NCBI GenBank assembly: GCA_036788195.1
Contig: DAIQNX010000003.1
Coordinates: 1 to 64,000 of the forward strand
From: CALFXN01 sp937957815
Lineage (GTDB): Bacteria > Synergistota > Synergistia > Synergistales > Aminobacteriaceae
Length of the DNA: 64,000 bases
Direction of reading: 5' to 3'
The position numbers were made by a program, and so were the translations under genes. Shown here in pieces: positions 17,999-27,142 of this stretch. How positions within the stretch are numbered: the stretch's first letter is position 1; each line of letters begins with the position of its first letter. The notes beneath the pieces were generated by a model. That model had not been told where the DNA came from, did no database searches, and saw only the letters and a list, made by a program, of their open reading frames with translations.

Positions 17999-18889
17999 AT
18001 GATCGGAAGAAAGAAGGGGCTCGTCCTGGCGGCCCTTCTGGTGCTTGCGGCGATGTCTGTCGCGGAGGCGGCTCCTGCGTCGGTTGTGGTCGGCATTCCG
18101 CCTCTCCGTTCGTTTGTCGAGCGGATCGGCGGTTCGAGAGTGAGCGTGGAAGTTCTCTTGCCGGCCGGAAAGGATCCCCATGTTTTCGAACCTCTGCCGA
18201 AGCAGATGGTGGCTCTCTCGAAAGCGAAGGCCTACGTGTCGCTCGGTTTGCCCTTCGAGTCCGTCCTGATCGAGCGCGTGGCGAAGAACGCTCCATCTCT
18301 CCGCGTGATTCGCGCGGATGAGGGAATATCTCCGATTCCGATGGCGGAAAGCATGCGTGTCGCTCCCGCGCCGAAGAAAGGAAAGGAAAAACACGACGAG
18401 GGGGGGATCGATCCTCACGTCTGGTGCAGTCCGAAAAACGCGACGCTTATCGCGTCGAACATTCTCGGCGGGCTCGTCGCGGCGGACCCCGAGGGCGCGG
18501 CTGAATACCGCGCGGGATACGAAGCGATGCTCAAGGACATCGCATCGCTCGACGACGAACTGACATCGCTCTTCTCGGGACGTATGGGGATGCGATTTCT
18601 CGTCTTCCACCCGGCGTGGGGGTATTTCGCGCGTGACTACGGTCTCGTCCAGCTCGCCGTCGAGGTCGAGGGGAAGGAGCCGCGCGCCGTCGATCTGCAG
18701 CGGATCATGAAAATCGCCGCGGATGCGAATGTCAGGGTTCTTTTCGTATCGCCGCAGTTCTCGAGGCGGGGTGCGACGACGATAGCGGAAGCGCTCGACG
18801 CGAAAATCGCCGAGGCGGATCCGCTTTCTCCGGACTGGATCGCGAATATGCGGGCGGTCGCGGCTGCCTTCGCCGCAGCGTTGCGGTAG
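17999..18889 (+). CDS. Zinc/manganese ABC transporter substrate-binding protein (ZnuA/TroA family)
   Basis: 296 residues with a signal peptide (GLVLAALLVLAAMSVAEAA). Family metal-ligand positions can be read: His in GKDPHVFEPLPKQM, His in GGIDPHVWCSPKN and His in FHPAWGYFARDYG, with an acidic residue expected near SPQFSRR. The loop KKGKEKHDEGG is a short version of the charged, His-rich loop of ZnuA. It captures Zn2+ or Mn2+ in the periplasm for an ABC permease, but no permease or ATPase gene is adjacent, so the partner must be elsewhere. ATG 17999 has AAAGGA at good spacing; 17990 is an alternative. Confidence 0.88.
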   Translation: MIGRKKGLVLAALLVLAAMSVAEAAPASVVVGIPPLRSFVERIGGSRVSVEVLLPAGKDPHVFEPLPKQMVALSKAKAYVSLGLPFESVLIERVAKNAPSLRVIRADEGISPIPMAESMRVAPAPKKGKEKHDEGGIDPHVWCSPKNATLIASNILGGLVAADPEGAAEYRAGYEAMLKDIASLDDELTSLFSGRMGMRFLVFHPAWGYFARDYGLVQLAVEVEGKEPRAVDLQRIMKIAADANVRVLFVSPQFSRRGATTIAEALDAKIAEADPLSPDWIANMRAVAAAFAAALR

Positions 18890-18901
18890 GGAGGACCGAA
18901 G

Positions 18902-20773
18902 ATGGTGAGCAGATTCGGAACGTTCCTCGCCCCCGAGGGATCGACGGGAGACATTCAGGGGTTCACGAAAGCCGGAGAACTGCCGGAACGTTCGATGATC
19001 CCCGAAGAAAGGCGGTGGCGCCTCGAGGATATCTTCGCGTCGGAGGAAGACTGGGAAGCCGCCTTCGCCGAGGTGTCGGCGGCGTGCGACGATGTCGCCG
19101 CGTACAGAGGCGTGGTCTTCGCCTCCGCCGCGCGCCTCGCCTCGTTTCTCGCGTTTCGGGAGCGCATCGAGATCCTGGCGGGAAAGGTCTATGTCCACGC
19201 GGTCATGGGGAGCCACGAGGACTCGTCGCTTTCGGCGAGGCAGGCGATGGCGGACAGGGCCACGGCTCTTGTCGTGAAACTCGGGACTGCGTTCGCTTTC
19301 TTCGTTCCGGAAGCGATGAAAGCCGGCAGGGAGGAAATCGGGCGGCTCCTCGAAGAGCTTCCCGAATTGAAGACGTACGCATTCTTCTTCGAAAGCATCC
19401 TCAGAATGAAGGACCATACGCTCTCGACCGGGGAGGAGGAAATCCTGGCGCGGTCCGGCGATCTGGCACGCGTGCCCGAAAACGTCTTTTCGCTCTTCTC
19501 CGGAGCGGACATGCGTTTTCCGAGGATCACCGACGAGCTCGGCGAAGAGATCGAACTGACTGAGGAGCGCTACTACCGTCTCAGCCGTTCGACGGACCGC
19601 AGGGTCCGGAAGGACGCGTTCGAGGGGATCCACGGAACGTACGAAGCGTTCAGAAACGCCCTCGGAGCCATGTACTCCGGAAGCGTCAAGGGCGATCTCT
19701 TCTACAGCGCGTGCCGCCGCTACCCGTCGGCGCTCGATGCCTCGCTCTACGGGGACAACATCCCGGCTTCAGTGTACGACACGGTGATCGATACGGTCAG
19801 GGCGAACCTCGCGCCGCTGCACGAGTATATGGCTCTCCGCAGGAATGTTCTCGGAGTCCCCGAACTCCATATGTACGACATTGCGGCGCCTCTCGCGAAG
19901 GAGCCGAAGGAGGGGATCCCGTACGATCGCGCCGAGGAGATCGTGACCGATGGGCTGCGGCTTCTCGGCGAGGAGTATCTCTCGGTCCTTCGGAAGGGGT
20001 TCTCGTCGCGATGGATCGACATCTACGAGAATAAGGGTAAGCGGAAGGGCGCGTATTCCTGGGGAAGCTACGGGACGCATCCCTACGTGCTCCTGAACTA
20101 CAACGGCACGCTCCGGGACGTGTTCACGATCGCGCACGAGATGGGGCACGCGCTTCATTCGTGGTTCTCGCACGCGACGCAGCCGTGGGTGTACGGAGAC
20201 TACACGATCTTTCTCGCCGAGGTGGCCTCGACGACGAACGAGGCATTGCTTTCGGAACATCTCCTGTCGACGAGCGACGATCGCGAACGGACCCTGTCGC
20301 TTCTCAATCACGATCTCGAACAGACGCGGACGACGCTCTACCGCCAGACGATGTTCGCCGAGTTCGAACGCATCACGCATTCCGCGGCGGAGCGGGGCGA
20401 GGCGTTGACGCCCGATATGCTCTGCGACGCCTGGCGTCAGCTGAACGAGGCTTACTACGGGCCGCTGATGACGATCGACGGGCCGCTCGCGATGGAGTGG
20501 GCGCGGATTCCGCACTTCTACAGCGCATTCTATGTCTACAAATACGTCACTGGATTCTCGGCGGCGGTTTCGCTCTCCCGGATGCTTCTCGAAGGAGGAC
20601 GCGGGGAGCGCGAACGGTACATGCGCTTCCTCTCGCGGGGCGGATCGGCGTGGTCGCTCGATATCCTGCGCGAGGCGGGAGTCGATATGACGACGCCGAA
20701 GCCCATCGAGGACGCGGTCGCGGCGTTCAGCCGGAAACTGGCGCTTTTCCGGAGGCTGCTGAGCGGCGACTGA
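18902..20773 (+). CDS. pepF: Oligoendopeptidase F (M3 metallopeptidase)
   Basis: 623 residues. It has the M3 zinc motif HEMGH at residues 412-416 (FTIAHEMGHALHSWF), followed by the downstream glutamate in FLAEVASTTNEALL. The N-terminal alpha-helical PepF domain (WRLEDIFASEEDWEAAF) and the closing region YVYKYVTGFSAAVSL are typical. This cytosolic enzyme cleaves peptides of about 7 to 17 residues and so supports amino-acid fermentation. GGGAGG lies seven bases before ATG 18902. It starts 12 bases after the metal-binding protein gene and is probably co-transcribed. Confidence 0.95.
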   Translation: MVSRFGTFLAPEGSTGDIQGFTKAGELPERSMIPEERRWRLEDIFASEEDWEAAFAEVSAACDDVAAYRGVVFASAARLASFLAFRERIEILAGKVYVHAVMGSHEDSSLSARQAMADRATALVVKLGTAFAFFVPEAMKAGREEIGRLLEELPELKTYAFFFESILRMKDHTLSTGEEEILARSGDLARVPENVFSLFSGADMRFPRITDELGEEIELTEERYYRLSRSTDRRVRKDAFEGIHGTYEAFRNALGAMYSGSVKGDLFYSACRRYPSALDASLYGDNIPASVYDTVIDTVRANLAPLHEYMALRRNVLGVPELHMYDIAAPLAKEPKEGIPYDRAEEIVTDGLRLLGEEYLSVLRKGFSSRWIDIYENKGKRKGAYSWGSYGTHPYVLLNYNGTLRDVFTIAHEMGHALHSWFSHATQPWVYGDYTIFLAEVASTTNEALLSEHLLSTSDDRERTLSLLNHDLEQTRTTLYRQTMFAEFERITHSAAERGEALTPDMLCDAWRQLNEAYYGPLMTIDGPLAMEWARIPHFYSAFYVYKYVTGFSAAVSLSRMLLEGGRGERERYMRFLSRGGSAWSLDILREAGVDMTTPKPIEDAVAAFSRKLALFRRLLSGD

Positions 20774-20784
20774 CCGGCTGAGAC

Positions 20785-21681
20785 TCACACATCCGGCGCC
20801 GGGGACGCGAAAATGTCGCCGGCGCACCGGTCGAGGATGCGGACCATTTCCCATCCCGCGTACGAGAGTCCGCGGATCGTCGAATAGCAGACCTGGATCT
20901 CCCAAGGAGACTGCTCTGTTTGTCCGGCGCCGATCCTCCGGAGACGCCCGTTCCCGATCTCTTCCGCGACGCACGAGGCCGGGAGGAGCGCCTGACCTGC
21001 GCCGTGCAGTGCAAGGGCTTTCGCGGCGTCGATGCTGTTGACCGTGAGCGCGTCCGGGGATTCAGAACGGGGTCGGACGAAAAGCGAATTCGCGAAGGGG
21101 GCGAGTGGGCAGCCGGGAGCGTAGCGGATCAGCGGCAATCCCGAAGCCCCCTCCGTCGCGACGGTGACGAGGGGATCGATGCCGAGGACGCGGCAGGTCA
21201 GACCGGGCTCGGGGGGGTATCCGGAATCCTTTCCGAGAAGCGCGAGTTCCGCGGAGCCGTTTGCGACTGCTGCCGTCGCTTCGCGGCTCTCTCCCGTGGA
21301 AAGAGAGAGCGAAATGTGGGGAAACTGTTCCCGGAAGAGGCGGAAAGCCTCGGGAACGAGCCGGTACAGCGCATAGGACGTCGCCGATATCGCAAGTTTC
21401 CCGTACTTGAGAAGCTGCATCTCCCGGAACCTAGCCGGAATGTCGTCGGCCTTCCGGAGGAGATCGGTCGCGAGGACGTGAAGGGCCCTTCCCTCCGGGG
21501 TCAGGGAAACGGAACGTCCCCTGCGCTCGAAGAGCCGGACGTCGTACTCGCGCTCGAGAGCCGCGATGTGCTGGCTCACGGACGGCTGCGAGAGGAAAAG
21601 CCGCTCCGCGGCACGGCGGAACGACCCCTCCTCGACGATCATGAGAAACACGCGAAAGCGTTCGATATTCACTCCTCGCAC
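20785..21681 (-). CDS. LysR-family transcriptional regulator
   Basis: 298 residues. The N-terminal winged helix-turn-helix (MIVEEGSFRRAAERLFLSQPSVSQHIAALE) is typical LysR. The remainder is a periplasmic-binding-protein-like effector domain. The start is ambiguous: three GTG codons at 21684, 21681 and 21672 are in frame. 21681 has AGGG at seven bases, while 21672 best matches family N-termini. It is divergent from the M20 hydrolase gene with about 130 AT-rich bases between, so it probably regulates the catabolic island that starts there. The ligand is unknown. Confidence 0.88.
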   Translation of the reverse strand: MRGVNIERFRVFLMIVEEGSFRRAAERLFLSQPSVSQHIAALEREYDVRLFERRGRSVSLTPEGRALHVLATDLLRKADDIPARFREMQLLKYGKLAISATSYALYRLVPEAFRLFREQFPHISLSLSTGESREATAAVANGSAELALLGKDSGYPPEPGLTCRVLGIDPLVTVATEGASGLPLIRYAPGCPLAPFANSLFVRPRSESPDALTVNSIDAAKALALHGAGQALLPASCVAEEIGNGRLRRIGAGQTEQSPWEIQVCYSTIRGLSYAGWEMVRILDRCAGDIFASPAPDV

Positions 21682-21812
21682 CACACTTCCCTGATATAAG
21701 GAAAAACGATCACTCTCATTATAATGTCTTTATTGAAAATAATCGCGGATGGTATATCCTCCGATGTAGAGGTGGATACGTTCATGGGTGCCGCCTTTTC
21801 GGGAGGAATGTC
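21682..21812. promoter_or_regulatory. Divergent control region between the LysR gene and the catabolic island
   Basis: This AT-rich gap holds CATTATAATG (palindromic, about 21717-21726), which gives a TATAAT on either strand. A loose ATTAT-N16-ATAAT symmetry overlaps it, resembling a LysR T-N11-A type site. On the plus side TTATTG and TATATC are about 17 bases apart before the M20 gene. Exact promoter assignment is uncertain. Confidence 0.4.
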
Positions 21813-23006
21813 ATGCTTGACGGAAAGCGTACGTCCGACCTGATCGTATTGTGTCAGGATCTGATCCGCAGACCCAGCGTCTCCGGGCATGAGGTCGATG
21901 TCGCACGCTGCGTTGCCGGGTACATGCACTTCCTCGGATATGACGACGTTGCCGTCGATTCGTGCGGAAACGTCGTCGGCCGGATCGCCTTCGCCGCACC
22001 GGGGGGGCGCCTTCTCATGGAAGCGCAGATGGATCACGTCGATACGGGAGATCCCGCGTCTTGGAGCCGTTATCCATACGGCGCGTTCGTGGAGCGGGGC
22101 CGGATCTACGGTCGCGGTGCCGCCGACCAGAAGGGCAGTCTCGCCGCGATGATCCTCGCCGGAGCCCTTCTGAAGGAAGATTTCGGAGCCGCACTCTCGG
22201 GGGAGCTTTTCGTCGCGGGTACCGTCCAGCAGGAACGGTTCGAGGGTTTTTCGTCGCGCGTTGTCGGGGAATCGGTCCGCCCGGACTGGGTGATTCTCGG
22301 CGAGGCGACGGATCTCCGTATCGCCCGCGGGCAGCGGGGCAGGGCGGAGATCGTCGTCGAGACCCGCGGCGTCATGGCGCATTCGGCCAACCCGGAGTAT
22401 GGGATCAATGCCGCGAACAAGATGATCTCTCTCATCGCGGCGCTCAAGGAACAGTTTCTCCCGCCGATGGATTCCTTCCTCGGCAAAGGCATTCTCGTCC
22501 TGACGAGTCTGTGCTCGTCGCCTCTTCCAAGTGCAGGCGCCATTCCCGATCGCTGTACGGCCACATTCGACCGCAGACTCCTTCTCGGTGAAACGAAACA
22601 GGCGGTTATCGCCCAGATACAGACGACCGTCGACCGGCTCGCCGCGACGGACCAAACCCTGAATGTCGACGTGTACGTCTCGAAAGGGGAAGAGCGCTGC
22701 TATACCGGATCGATCCTTGCGGGAGAACACTTCGCTCCGGCCTGGGTGCTGTCGTCCGACGACCCGTTTCTCGGGCGCGTCCGGGACGGCCTGCGGCGGA
22801 TGCGTCTCCCGCTTTGCGTCTCATCGGGCCCTGGCTTCGGGACGAACGGGTGCCACTATGCGGGAACGCTCGGGCTTCCGACGGTCCTGTTCGGACCTTC
22901 GAGACAGGATCGGGTGCACGGCGTCGACGAGTTCATCGAAATCGAAGAGCTTCTGGCCGCGTGCCGAGGGTATTACGGCATCGCCTCGGGTGTTCTTGCC
23001 GCGTGA
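21813..23006 (+). CDS. M20-family metallohydrolase, YgeY-like (first copy)
   Basis: 397 residues. M20 di-zinc motifs: MEAQMDHVDTGD, the bridging Asp in GAADQKGS, the catalytic Glu in QQERFEGF and ILGEATDLRIA. Closest in style to YgeY, which sits in purine/hydantoin-linked loci of enteric bacteria. Relatives hydrolyse N-acyl or carbamoyl amino acids and dipeptides. GGGAGGAATG precedes ATG 21813. It is first in the plus-strand island with glyA and PLP enzymes, opposite a LysR regulator. A second copy lies at 31846-33042, so the two probably have different substrates. Confidence 0.87.
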   Translation: MLDGKRTSDLIVLCQDLIRRPSVSGHEVDVARCVAGYMHFLGYDDVAVDSCGNVVGRIAFAAPGGRLLMEAQMDHVDTGDPASWSRYPYGAFVERGRIYGRGAADQKGSLAAMILAGALLKEDFGAALSGELFVAGTVQQERFEGFSSRVVGESVRPDWVILGEATDLRIARGQRGRAEIVVETRGVMAHSANPEYGINAANKMISLIAALKEQFLPPMDSFLGKGILVLTSLCSSPLPSAGAIPDRCTATFDRRLLLGETKQAVIAQIQTTVDRLAATDQTLNVDVYVSKGEERCYTGSILAGEHFAPAWVLSSDDPFLGRVRDGLRRMRLPLCVSSGPGFGTNGCHYAGTLGLPTVLFGPSRQDRVHGVDEFIEIEELLAACRGYYGIASGVLAA

Positions 23007-23034
23007 TCCGGGGGGAAAACAGGAGGGTGTTCGT

Positions 23035-24288
23035 TTGACGAAACCGGTGAAAATGCAGTGCGTTCTTTGTGGAAGGGAATTCGCTCCGGGAGATGTCCGT
23101 TATACCTGTCCGGACTGTGGACTCGACGGGACGCTCGATGTCCTGTACGACTACGACGAGGTCCGCAAACACATGAACAGGAACTCGCTCGCTTCGGACG
23201 GAACCCGGTCGCTCTGGCGCTATCGCGCGGTGCTCCCCGTCGAAGACGAGTCGCACATGCCGCCGCTCTCCGTCGGATGGACGCCGCTCTACGAGGCGCC
23301 GGCGCTGGAACGGGCCTACGGAATCCGAAAGGTTTTCGTGAAGGACGACGGGCGGAACCCGACGGCGTCCCTGAAGGACCGTGCGAGCGCAATCGGCGTC
23401 GCGAAGGCTCTCGACGCGGGACAGACCGTCGTCGCGTGCGCGTCGACCGGAAACGCGGCGAGTTCGCTCTCCGGATTCGCCGCAGTGAGCGGTCTCGCGA
23501 GCGTCATCTTCGTCCCGCAGACGGCTCCGGCGGCGAAGGTGACGCAATTGCTCGTCTACGGGGCGACGGTCGTCCTCGTCCGGGGAGATTACAGCGACGC
23601 CTTTCTGCTCGCGACGGCCGCGATCGATGCCTACGGCTGGTACAACCGGAACTGCGCAATCAATCCGTACCTCGTCGAGGGGAAAAAGACCTGCGCGATG
23701 GAAATCGCCGAGCAGCTGAATTTCGAGGTCCCCGACAGAGTGTTCATCTCCGTAGGGGACGGATGCTGCATCGGTGGACTCCATAAGGGCTTCCTCGATC
23801 TCATGCGCCTCGGACTCATCGACCGGATGCCGAAGATCACGGGCGTTCAGGCCGAAGGGGCGCGTCCGATCCACGACGCGGTGGAATCCGGTTCCGGAAG
23901 AGTCACATTCGGCCCTGCCGACACCGTCGCCGACAGCATTTCCGTCGGAGCTCCGAGGAACTGGGCGAAGGCTCTTCGGGCGGTCCGTACGTCGGGAGGG
24001 ACGACCGTGGCCGTGAGCGACGCCGAAATCCTTTCAGCGATTCCCGAACTCGCGCGCTCGGTCGGGGTCTTCGGAGAACCGGCCGGAGCAGCCGCTTTCG
24101 CGGGTTTCAGGAAAATGGCGGCCGAAGGCCGGTTGGCGGCGGATGAGAGCGTTGCGATCGTTGTCACCGGAAACGGTCTGAAAGACATAGAAAGCGCCCG
24201 CAAGTCGGTCGGATCGCCGATCGTGGCGGATCCGGATCTGGATGATTTCAGAAGCAAAGCGAGAGGAGTGGTGTCGTATGTTTGGTAA
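23035..24288 (+). CDS. Threonine synthase-like PLP enzyme with N-terminal zinc ribbon
   Basis: 417 residues. An N-terminal CxxC...CxxC pair (CVLCGREF, CPDCG) forms a zinc ribbon. A fold-type-II PLP domain follows with Lys114 in NPTASLKDRAS, a CASTGNAASSLSGF phosphate/PLP loop and a C-terminal VGVFGEPAGAAAFAGF. This layout is typical of archaeal-type threonine synthases and related ammonia-lyases. The start is a TTG at 23035 with AGGAGGG seven bases upstream. It overlaps glyA by 11 bases. The catabolic neighbourhood makes either amino-acid biosynthesis or a beta-elimination/deamination role possible. I do not assign ThrC firmly. Confidence 0.8.
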   Translation: MTKPVKMQCVLCGREFAPGDVRYTCPDCGLDGTLDVLYDYDEVRKHMNRNSLASDGTRSLWRYRAVLPVEDESHMPPLSVGWTPLYEAPALERAYGIRKVFVKDDGRNPTASLKDRASAIGVAKALDAGQTVVACASTGNAASSLSGFAAVSGLASVIFVPQTAPAAKVTQLLVYGATVVLVRGDYSDAFLLATAAIDAYGWYNRNCAINPYLVEGKKTCAMEIAEQLNFEVPDRVFISVGDGCCIGGLHKGFLDLMRLGLIDRMPKITGVQAEGARPIHDAVESGSGRVTFGPADTVADSISVGAPRNWAKALRAVRTSGGTTVAVSDAEILSAIPELARSVGVFGEPAGAAAFAGFRKMAAEGRLAADESVAIVVTGNGLKDIESARKSVGSPIVADPDLDDFRSKARGVVSYVW

Positions 24289-25534
24289 GGCGTCGGAAAT
24301 TCTGAGGAACACGGACCCGGAAATCTTCGAAATCATAGGCCGGGAGAAGAAGCGCCAGCAGGACGGAATCGAACTCATCGCTTCAGAGAATTTCGTTTCC
24401 CCGGCAGTATTGGCGGCAGCTGGATCCGTACTCACGAACAAGTACGCGGAGGGCTATCCCGCCCACAGGTATTACGGCGGATGCCACGTCGTGGATGAAG
24501 CCGAAAACCTCGCGCGGGACCGGGCGAAGGCCCTTTTCCACTGCGACCATGTCAACGTCCAGCCGCATTCCGGCTCCCAGGCGAACATGGCCGTCTACTT
24601 CACCGTTCTCAAGCCCGGAGACACGATTCTCGCGATGAATCTCGCGCACGGCGGACACCTCACGCACGGATCCCCCGTGAATTTCTCCGGCAAGCTCTTC
24701 AACATCGTCCCGTACGGCGTGAGCCGCGAGACGGAAACCATCGATTTCGCCGAGGTCGAACGACTCGCGAAGGAGCATCGTCCGAAGCTCATCGTGATCG
24801 GTGCGTCGGCCTATCCGCGCGAGATCGACGCGGAGCGCTTCCGGACCATCGCCGACTCGGTCGGGGCCATGCTCATGTTCGACGTCGCGCATATCGCGGG
24901 CCTGATAGCCGCCGGATTGCACAAGGATCCGGTGCCGTTCTGCGATTTCGTCACGACCACGACGCACAAGACGCTCCGCGGCCCGAGGGGCGGAATGATC
25001 ATGTGCAAGGCCGCCTATGCGAAGGATCTCGACAAATCGATCTTCCCGGGAATGCAGGGCGGCCCGCTCATGCATATCATCGCGGCGAAGGCCGTCGCGT
25101 TCAGGGAAGCGCTCCGTCCGGAATTCAGGGAGTACCAGAAGCAGATCGTCTCGAACGCGAAGGCGCTCGCGGATGCGCTTCTCTCCCGCGACTTCCATCT
25201 CGTTTCCGGAGGAACAGACAACCATCTCATCCTGATCAACCTGACGAGCAAGGGTGTGACGGGAAAGGCGGCGGAAGCCGCCCTCGACAGGGCCGGAATC
25301 ACGGTCAACAAGAACGCGGTGCCGTTCGACACTCAGAGTCCGATGGTGACGAGCGGAATCCGGGTCGGAACGCCCGCCGTGACGACGCGCGGCCTGCGGG
25401 AGAGCGACATGAAGACGCTCGCGGCGTGGATCGACAGGACGATCAGAAATATCGACGACGAGGCGACGCTTGCGACCATCCGCGCGGAGGTTCTGGAGCT
25501 GTGTTCCAGGCATCCGCTGTACGCGGACCTCTAG
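24278..25534 (+). CDS. glyA: Serine hydroxymethyltransferase
   Basis: 418 residues. Interconverts serine and glycine, moving a one-carbon unit to or from tetrahydrofolate, with PLP. Motifs: ELIASENFVSPAV, TNKYAEGYPAHRYYGGCHVVDEAE, VQPHSGSQANMAVY, FDVAHIAGLIAAG and the PLP-lysine segment TTTTHKTLRGPRGG. Full length. ATG 24278 lies inside the end of the preceding gene, with GAGAGGAG upstream, so translation is coupled. With fhs, folD and metF in this window it forms a complete tetrahydrofolate one-carbon set. In a fermenter this can run from serine/glycine toward formate and ATP. Confidence 0.97.
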   Translation: MFGKASEILRNTDPEIFEIIGREKKRQQDGIELIASENFVSPAVLAAAGSVLTNKYAEGYPAHRYYGGCHVVDEAENLARDRAKALFHCDHVNVQPHSGSQANMAVYFTVLKPGDTILAMNLAHGGHLTHGSPVNFSGKLFNIVPYGVSRETETIDFAEVERLAKEHRPKLIVIGASAYPREIDAERFRTIADSVGAMLMFDVAHIAGLIAAGLHKDPVPFCDFVTTTTHKTLRGPRGGMIMCKAAYAKDLDKSIFPGMQGGPLMHIIAAKAVAFREALRPEFREYQKQIVSNAKALADALLSRDFHLVSGGTDNHLILINLTSKGVTGKAAEAALDRAGITVNKNAVPFDTQSPMVTSGIRVGTPAVTTRGLRESDMKTLAAWIDRTIRNIDDEATLATIRAEVLELCSRHPLYADL

Positions 25535-25544
25535 GAGCGGGGCG

Positions 25545-27026
25545 ATGATCGACCTCACAGTCGACGAAGGGAAACTCAGAAAGGCCGTCCAGCGGGCAAG
25601 GGAAAAGAACATCGTCATTCCGACGTTCCGTCAGATGAAGGATCCGGAGACGCACACTCCCGCCGCCCTCAAGGAACGTCTCCGTCGCGTGGGGCTCTGG
25701 GACGTCGATTCGGCGAACCTCTTCCGGATTACGTGGAAGAACGAACCCGTCAGACAGGGAGGCCTGTACGGCGATGTGAACTACATCGAAATCCCGTCCT
25801 GCGTCACGGGTGTCGACGCCCGGATCGTGGCACTCGTCGGCAAGTGGTTCCCGACGGGCGCCCACAAGGTCGGTGCGAGCTTCGCGTGCCTCGCTCCGCG
25901 TCTCGTTACGGGACAGTTCGACCCGACATCGCAGAAGGCCGTCTGGCCTTCGACGGGAAACTACTGTCGCGGCGGCGCGTACAACGCGCAGCTTCTCGGG
26001 TGCGATTCGATCGCGATCCTTCCGGAAGGCATGAGCCAGGAACGGTTCACATGGCTCCGGACGGTCGCCGGCGAGATTATCGCGACTCCGGGAACCGAGA
26101 GCAACGTCAAGGAGATCTACGACAAGGTCTGGGAACTCCGGAGGACGCGGGACAATATCGTCGTTTTCAACCAGTTCGACGAATTCGGGAACCATCTCTG
26201 GCATTACGAAGTCACGGGGCACGCGATGGAGGAGGCTCTCCGGGCCGTCATGGGGCCGAAGGACCGCTGCGCGGGCGTCGTGGTTACGTCGGGCTCGGCG
26301 GGAACCACGGGCTCCGGCGACTACCTCAAGGAGGTCTTCCCCGGAAGCTTCCTTGGCGTCGGCGAGGCGCTCCAGTGTCCGACCCTGCTCTGGAACGGTT
26401 TCGGCGCGCACCGGATCGAAGGCATCGGCGACAAGCACATACCGTGGATCCACAACGTCCGGAATACTGATCTCATCATCGACGTCGACGACGCCGCTTC
26501 GATGGCGATGATCCGGATCTTCAACGATCCGGCAGGAATCCGGTACCTGAAGGCTGCGGGAGTCGACGATTCGTTCCTCGGAAAACTGCCGCTCATCGGC
26601 ATATCGGGAGCGGCGAATATCCTGATGGCCATCAAGGCCGCGAAATACTACGACCTTACGGGACACGACGTCGTCGTCACGGTCCTTACGGATTCCATGG
26701 AAATGTACGGGTCGCGGCTCAAGGAAATGGACGCCGAGCTTGGCGCGTATTCCGAGACGCAGGCGGCGGTCGATCACGGCCGTTACGTCCTCGGAACCGG
26801 CACCGACTGTATGCTCGAGATGAACTACCAGGACAGGAAGCGGGTCCATAATCTCAAATACTACACGTGGGTCGAGCAGCAGGGGAAGACATCCGAAGAA
26901 CTGAACGCCCAGTGGTATGACCACGAGGAGTACTGGGGCTCCATCCACCGGATGGCGAAGGTCATCGACGAACGAATCGACGCGTTCAACGATATGACGG
27001 GGCTTTTAAAGCAAGGGCTACTCTGA
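25545..27026 (+). CDS. Fold-type-II PLP-dependent enzyme of unassigned substrate
   Basis: 493 residues. A WFPTGAHKVGASFACL segment (Lys108 as the PLP Schiff-base lysine) recalls the HTGAHK motif of tryptophan synthase beta. It is followed by WPSTGNYCRGGAYNAQLLG and a glycine-rich GSAGTTGSGDYLKE. It belongs to the cysteine synthase/TrpB-like superfamily but is longer and has its own C-terminal region (HDVVVTVLTDSMEMYGSRLKEMD). No anthranilate, cysteine or threonine genes adjoin it. It follows glyA by ten bases and precedes a TRAP transporter, so it probably acts on an amino acid or derivative taken up by that transporter. Confidence 0.75.
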   Translation: MIDLTVDEGKLRKAVQRAREKNIVIPTFRQMKDPETHTPAALKERLRRVGLWDVDSANLFRITWKNEPVRQGGLYGDVNYIEIPSCVTGVDARIVALVGKWFPTGAHKVGASFACLAPRLVTGQFDPTSQKAVWPSTGNYCRGGAYNAQLLGCDSIAILPEGMSQERFTWLRTVAGEIIATPGTESNVKEIYDKVWELRRTRDNIVVFNQFDEFGNHLWHYEVTGHAMEEALRAVMGPKDRCAGVVVTSGSAGTTGSGDYLKEVFPGSFLGVGEALQCPTLLWNGFGAHRIEGIGDKHIPWIHNVRNTDLIIDVDDAASMAMIRIFNDPAGIRYLKAAGVDDSFLGKLPLIGISGAANILMAIKAAKYYDLTGHDVVVTVLTDSMEMYGSRLKEMDAELGAYSETQAAVDHGRYVLGTGTDCMLEMNYQDRKRVHNLKYYTWVEQQGKTSEELNAQWYDHEEYWGSIHRMAKVIDERIDAFNDMTGLLKQGLL

Positions 27027-27043
27027 CAGGTAACTTGGGTTTT

Positions 27044-27089
27044 GTCCCGGAAGATTCGAGATTCGGAGACACCCCTCATCTTCCGGGAC
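27044..27089 (+). repeat. Long-loop inverted repeat between the PLP enzyme and TRAP genes
   Basis: GTCCCGGAAGA (27044-27054) pairs perfectly with TCTTCCGGGAC (27079-27089) across 24 bases. There is no T-run. It could stabilise or process the mRNA upstream of the highly expressed binding-protein gene. Confidence 0.4.
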
Positions 27090-27142
27090 GGAATACCCGT
27101 CGGGAATGACGGGAATCCGTTTCAGGGGAGGTTGTGAACGAA

